Shown piece by piece: positions 60,009 to 64,000 of a DNA stretch of 64,000 nt. A program made the position numbers and the translations under genes. Source of the stretch: Lachancea kluyveri NRRL Y-12651 (taxonomy: Eukaryota; Ascomycota; Saccharomycetes; Saccharomycetales; Saccharomycetaceae); contig CM000694.1 in assembly GCA_000149225.2 (NCBI GenBank), positions 868,001-932,000 of the forward strand, given 5' to 3'. The notes under the pieces are model-generated. The model was not told where the DNA came from. It saw only the letters and a list, made by a program, of their open reading frames with translations, and searched no databases. Within the stretch, counting starts at the first letter, position 1. Each line of letters starts with the position of its first letter.

Positions 60009-60635
60009 TAAATTTCCATTTTTTGCTCTCCTTTTAGGATCAAGGAGGAAGAAGTAGAAACGGTTGAAAATGACCAATGTACAGCTGATATATGGGAACC
60101 AGCAAGAAAAAAAAACAAGTATTGAATGCCCTTTGTACAGAGTGATCGCTACGATTGTTTTTTCCCCACCAGTAAAAGAGAAGTGCGTAGAGTAGAAGTA
60201 TTACAAAAGTTTAAAATACCAAATGTTATATCATGTTCCTAGTATACATTAAACACCAAATAGCAAACATAAAAACCACAGATAGCTATGCAGTGTGGGA
60301 GAGGAAATGGGGGAAAGTACTCAAATACAAAAAACGCAAAAGTTCAGAAAAAAAAAGGGTTCGTGATCAATAGCTAGATAAAGAATTTACTTTTTTCTTT
60401 GATTTTTTTTTCTTTCTTTTTTTGTCTTTCTTCTCATCTTCTTTAATTTTCCTTTACTCTTGAAATAAAACACAAGAATACTGAGGTACAACCATTTCCC
60501 TTCAGTTCCTAGAGTATTTTTCTCTTTTTTTTTTTTTTTTCTTTTTGTCTTTATCTTTTCATTCTTTTTAAAGGTTCGTCAATGCTCAATGCGTATCAAT
60601 TCCATATGTAAATGGATCGAAAGGAAAAAAAAAAA
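60009..60635. other. Intergenic region between tRNA-Ser and SUR1/CSH1
   Basis: About 630 bases with long T-rich tracts around 60390-60560, on the 3' side of SUR1/CSH1. Nothing else is recognised. Confidence 0.5.
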
Positions 60636-61730
60636 TCACTTGCTTAGATCTGTGAAGCCGGGATCACTTTTCTCCAAGTCCGGTATGACGATATGCACCG
60701 GCAGGTTAGAGTCTTTCCTCAGTCTTCTGTACCTCACATCACCACTGCTTTCTGCAGGTGTGGAGGGCTTTGCGCCCTCGCTTGATAAGCCGATCCAAGA
60801 CAGGAATTTCTTGACAGTTTTTGTCAGTCTCCTGGCGCCGCCACCGCTACACAACCAGCAGTAGAAGCAATACTCTGCATACAAAACGATAAATGCGACA
60901 ACAAATCCCAGGACGACGCAGGCCAAAATGTGGTTAGCCAAAGATTTGATGAAGACGGCATCATCCAAATGCCATGAAGAGCCCTGGGAGATGGAGAAAA
61001 ACGAGTAAGTGTGTTTCTTGTAGTCTGCAGGTTGTAAGATCCTGACGACCCCGTTTTCTGGCACACCCCATCTTTTGTACTGTTTCCAAACAACACTGAC
61101 AAAAAGTGGGCCTGTGGAAAACATAATCGTGATATATGGAACCAGCCAATTTCTATCGTATTTCTTCAAAGAGTCCAAAACTTTAAAGAAAAATGGATGA
61201 CGGGGAACACTACCCATGACATCGTTGGAAATACCCGTAGGTGAGGTCTTACGGACAAAGGCAGGAACGGTTAGCAAGGGATCAAGCTTTCTTTCACAGC
61301 CATCGTCCAAATCAATGTATATACCACCGTAGTGCGATAGCAAGAAATACCTGATCGCATCTGCTCGTTCGATAGGATACTTGTAGCCATCAAAAGTTTC
61401 GAGAAACCATGGGTACTCTTCTTTGATGAACTCACGGGACATCTCATCTGTCCACAGATGGTACTCGTAGTCCGGATGTAACTCAATACATTTGCGCTGG
61501 CCTTCCTTCCAGTGTTCAGGGATATCCGTTGTCTTGTAAGTTTGATGAATAATCTTTGGAATAAGTTGAGGTTTTGGTGGAGCATCAGCAGGAGGCTTCA
61601 AGTCCACCTCTAGTAGTGCGTCTTGAAATGTGTCATCGATAGCCAGCGTTAGCAAGTCAAATGTTGCATAAAGGAGTACTACCAAGACGACCAAATGTGA
61701 ATAGATAAGGTATTTCAGCTCTTTTCTCAT
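60636..61730 (-). CDS. SUR1: SUR1/CSH1: mannosyl-inositolphosphoceramide synthase catalytic subunit
   Basis: Encodes a 364-residue GT32-family membrane enzyme. An N-terminal membrane segment (LIYSHLVVLVVLLYATFDLL) is followed by the catalytic domain with PKIIHQTYKTTDIPEHW and the DxD site IYIDLDDGCERK. A C-terminal hydrophobic hairpin (ILACVVLGFVVAFIVLYAEY) completes the fold. The enzyme, with its regulatory partner Csg2, adds mannose to inositol phosphorylceramide in the Golgi. S. cerevisiae has two copies from genome duplication, SUR1 (YPL057C, next to PDR12) and CSH1 (YBR161W, next to TOS1 and CDC28). Here one gene sits among both sets of neighbours, as expected of the unduplicated ancestor; the symbol SUR1 stands for both. 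Confidence 0.92.
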   Translation of the reverse strand: MRKELKYLIYSHLVVLVVLLYATFDLLTLAIDDTFQDALLEVDLKPPADAPPKPQLIPKIIHQTYKTTDIPEHWKEGQRKCIELHPDYEYHLWTDEMSREFIKEEYPWFLETFDGYKYPIERADAIRYFLLSHYGGIYIDLDDGCERKLDPLLTVPAFVRKTSPTGISNDVMGSVPRHPFFFKVLDSLKKYDRNWLVPYITIMFSTGPLFVSVVWKQYKRWGVPENGVVRILQPADYKKHTYSFFSISQGSSWHLDDAVFIKSLANHILACVVLGFVVAFIVLYAEYCFYCWLCSGGGARRLTKTVKKFLSWIGLSSEGAKPSTPAESSGDVRYRRLRKDSNLPVHIVIPDLEKSDPGFTDLSK

Positions 61731-62402
61731 TGCCTAAGAGAAGATTTATACGTAGTTGTAGGGTCGAGATGCGATACAAAAGGTTATAGAAGAGAGAAAT
61801 GGTTTGTTGCTCTCCTATTTTTTTTTCCTTTCTTTCTTTCTCTGTCTCTGTCTCCTCTGCTCTTTTCCTTTTAGAAACCAAGCGCATGCGCTCCACTCCC
61901 CCTACTCTCCGTCGTGTCGAGAAAAATTTCTCGCTAGGAGGCAACGCGGGCTGTTGTCCACCACCACAGTAACCACGGAAGAGGCTGGGGAAAAAAAAAA
62001 AAGGAAACCAAACCGCGCCACGAAACGGCGGCAGCGGGAAGATAAAAAAAAAAGTATGACGTGTGGCAGGAGAAGCACAGCACAGCGCACGAATCGCGTC
62101 GGGTTTTATGCGCTTTCGTTGTATTTGGTTGGAGTGGCAAAACGCGAACTTTCTCGGGAAGAATTCGTTCTTGTTTATGTTTTTGTGGTTTGTTGTGGCA
62201 ACAAACGGGCGACGGTGGTCAGTGGATACCGCTGACGGAGGCGTCGTAGAAGGCATGGCTAAATATTACTACTCAGCAGTGCTGTGGACTTTTGCGAGTT
62301 CTCCACTGGCCAGAGAGTAAAGAACCGTTGTTGATTGGGCTAGTATTTAGGTGGTGTGAGAAAGAGATAAAAGCTATATGGTGTGCGGCGGCTGCCACAT
62401 TC
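61731..62402. promoter_or_regulatory. Region between SUR1/CSH1 and CDC28
   Basis: About 670 bases with the SUR1/CSH1 promoter and the CDC28 3' flank. Poly-A runs at about 61989-62002 and 62046-62053 and a GC-rich patch around 61930-62040 are visible. No gene is accepted. Confidence 0.45.
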
Positions 62403-63302
62403 TTAGTACTCCTGTGCCGTTTCTTGGAAGTAGGGATGCATCACCGCTCTCTTGGCACTTATCCTATGGATAGGGTCGTATGTTAGCATCTTGTTTAGCA
62501 AATCAATACCGTGCTCGTCTAACGAAGGTACCACCTGTGCCAATTCCTTGCGGTGCCATTTAGGGAATGTGGGCTTGAAATCTGGCAAGTATACGATGTC
62601 AGGCCAAGTAGATTCGTTTGGTGTCCCCAAGACGCGGAAAATCTTGAATATTTGGTCGATCTCACTGTCGCCACTGAATAGTGGCTTCCGGTTACACATT
62701 TCTGCGAAAATGCAGCCGATAGACCAGATATCTACACCCGTGGAGTATTGTTTGCCACCTAGTAGCACTTCTGGTGCACGGTACCACAAGGTCACGATCT
62801 CATGTGTATAGGCTCGTAATGGGACCCCAAAGGCTCTTGCCAAACCGAAGTCGCCCAACTTTAGGTTTCCGTCTCTGTTGATCAACAAGTTTTGGGGTTT
62901 CAAATCACGGTGGAGTATGCGATGCGCGTGACAGTATGCGATACCTTTACACAGCTGCATCATGAACTTCTTGATGATTTTATTCCCCAGGGGTTGTTCC
63001 TTAGGCACGCTTTCCATGTATCTTTTCAAATCCAGATCCAAAAACTCGAAAACCAAGTACAACTTGTGTGCGTCAGAATGCACAATGTCATACAACCTGA
63101 CAATGTTGTCATCTCTAAGCTCTTTTAGCAACGATATTTCACGTATTGCTGTACTAGGAACACCTTCATCTTCACTTTCTAATCTAATCTTCTTCAAAGC
63201 AACAATTCTATTCCCATGACGTAGGTCCAAGGCCTTATAAACAACACCGTAGGTACCTTCACCAACTTTCTCCAATCGCTTGTAGTTTGCTAAATCCGTC
63301 AT
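62403..63302 (-). CDS. CDC28: CDC28: master cyclin-dependent kinase (Cdk1)
   Basis: Encodes 299 residues (S. cerevisiae 298). The Gly loop EGTYGVVYK with inhibitory Tyr, the PSTAIRE helix, the catalytic HRDLKPQN and DFGLARAF, and the T-loop phrase [16 protein letters not shown] with its activating Thr are all present. Cdc28 with G1 and B-type cyclins drives all cell-cycle transitions. The first residues ([20 protein letters not shown]) differ from S. cerevisiae only slightly. Neighbour SUR1/CSH1 and TOS1 match YBR160W-YBR162C. The protein is intact. Confidence 0.97.
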   Translation of the reverse strand: MTDLANYKRLEKVGEGTYGVVYKALDLRHGNRIVALKKIRLESEDEGVPSTAIREISLLKELRDDNIVRLYDIVHSDAHKLYLVFEFLDLDLKRYMESVPKEQPLGNKIIKKFMMQLCKGIAYCHAHRILHRDLKPQNLLINRDGNLKLGDFGLARAFGVPLRAYTHEIVTLWYRAPEVLLGGKQYSTGVDIWSIGCIFAEMCNRKPLFSGDSEIDQIFKIFRVLGTPNESTWPDIVYLPDFKPTFPKWHRKELAQVVPSLDEHGIDLLNKMLTYDPIHRISAKRAVMHPYFQETAQEY

Positions 63303-64000
63303 TCTTATCTCGTCTGTTGATCTGGTTGCTCTTGATGAACACTAATAATATTCTTCTGTTCTTACGCGATTTGACCGGTGATGAAAACTGTATAATTAAC
63401 ACGCTGATCCTTCTCTGGAATGGAATTCTTTATTCTTAGGAAGGTAAAATCCAAGTAACTTTATTAGAAACGAATCGATTGATGTTTCAGTTAATGAAAG
63501 GAGTAGTCTATACTTTGGCTCCTCATCAATAGGCAAGGGACTTTCACAAGTAGAATAAAAAAATTTGAGTACAGCAGGAAAAATAAATATAAAAAAATAG
63601 GAAAAAAGCTAATCGCGTATATCGCAATCCACGAAGTTGTTTGGAGGACGGATACGGGACGCAATGAACTTGAACCTCAAGGCGTTAATCACATGTTTTA
63701 TGATATACGCCAGTAAAGTGCCAAAGCCTTGTATATGTGCGCTGTCGTCCCCCCCCCCCCCCCCCCCCCTCTCGGTAATCCTAAAAGCTCGAGTTCCTGC
63801 CTCTAGCAAAAGTCCTAGATGATGCAAAGAAGTATTATGCATAGAATAAAAGAGAAGCATGAATAGTACGTAGCTAAATCAAAGAAAAAGAAAAAAAAAA
63901 AAGAGAAAAGGCTCATTATAGTTTCTACAAACAAAGCCGACCCAGAGAGGGAAGAGGAGGGAGAGAGGTACAAGAAATAAAACTTTTCACTCCTTCTTAG
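63303..64000. promoter_or_regulatory. CDC28 upstream region to window end
   Basis: About 700 bases with the CDC28 promoter at the left and a 21-base C run inside. A minus-strand open frame at 63609-63860 depends on the C run for its Gly tract and is not accepted. Confidence 0.4.
63749..63769. repeat. Homopolymer of 21 C
   Basis: Twenty-one consecutive C on the plus strand. Long C/G runs are rare in yeast nuclear DNA; the G strand can form a quadruplex, and the count may be inaccurate in sequencing. Confidence 0.85.

Noticed and set aside
63609-63860. 83-codon minus-strand frame upstream of CDC28
   Set aside because: Its Gly tract is simply the C run read on the other strand; no similarity recognised.

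Overview
The window is yeast nuclear DNA from the Saccharomyces family. Evidence: compact, mostly intronless genes; one GTATGT / TACTAAC intron; TATA boxes about 80-100 bases upstream of starts; two yeast-type tRNA genes; and a solo LTR of the Ty1/Ty2 delta type. Protein divergence from S. cerevisiae is too large for the same species. Genes that S. cerevisiae splits among three segments (chromosome XVI YPL057-YPL071, chromosome II YBR160-163, chromosome II YBR201-208) are interleaved here on one chromosome with almost none missing. That is the pattern of a lineage that did not undergo the whole-genome duplication (Zygosaccharomyces/Torulaspora-like), although the genus cannot be fixed from this sequence alone.

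Layout. 1-6.3 kb: start of a YPL071C-like gene, MUK1, BTS1, DER1, YPL068C-like, HTC1. 6.6-24.3 kb: a block inverted relative to both S. cerevisiae copies: ALD6, COS111, TIM50, CWC27, SKY1, VPS28, RGL1-like (with a short intron) and MCM7. 24.3-29.6 kb: a gene-poor breakpoint zone holding a probable small mitochondrial protein gene and a short secreted repeat protein. 29.6-44.0 kb: LDH1, a SAY1-like esterase, KTR3, MFM1, FTH1 and DUR1,2. 44.0-48.1 kb: tRNA-Cys, the solo LTR and GRX5. 48.1-63.3 kb: EXO5, PDR12, YSY6, TOS1, an intron-bearing tRNA-Ser, SUR1/CSH1 and CDC28.

The genes are mainly housekeeping: DNA replication and cell cycle (MCM7, CDC28), vesicle traffic and ER quality control (MUK1, VPS28, DER1, YSY6), mitochondria (TIM50, MFM1, GRX5, EXO5), lipid and sphingolipid work (BTS1, LDH1, SAY1-like, SUR1/CSH1), cell wall and glycosylation (TOS1, KTR3, the repeat protein), and nutrient or stress handling (ALD6, FTH1, DUR1,2, PDR12). 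Several promoters carry sites that fit the known regulation of the family: GATA sites before DUR1,2, an Aft1 site before FTH1, SBF sites before TOS1 and STREs before ALD6.

No new multi-gene defence, toxin or mobile system was found. The most unusual items are a tRNA-Ser(AGA) with an intron that still looks matched to a CGA anticodon, a previously hidden first exon in the RGL1-like gene, a delta-type LTR with a perfect target duplication upstream of a tRNA gene, and the inversion whose right breakpoint lies in a 5-kb gene-poor zone.
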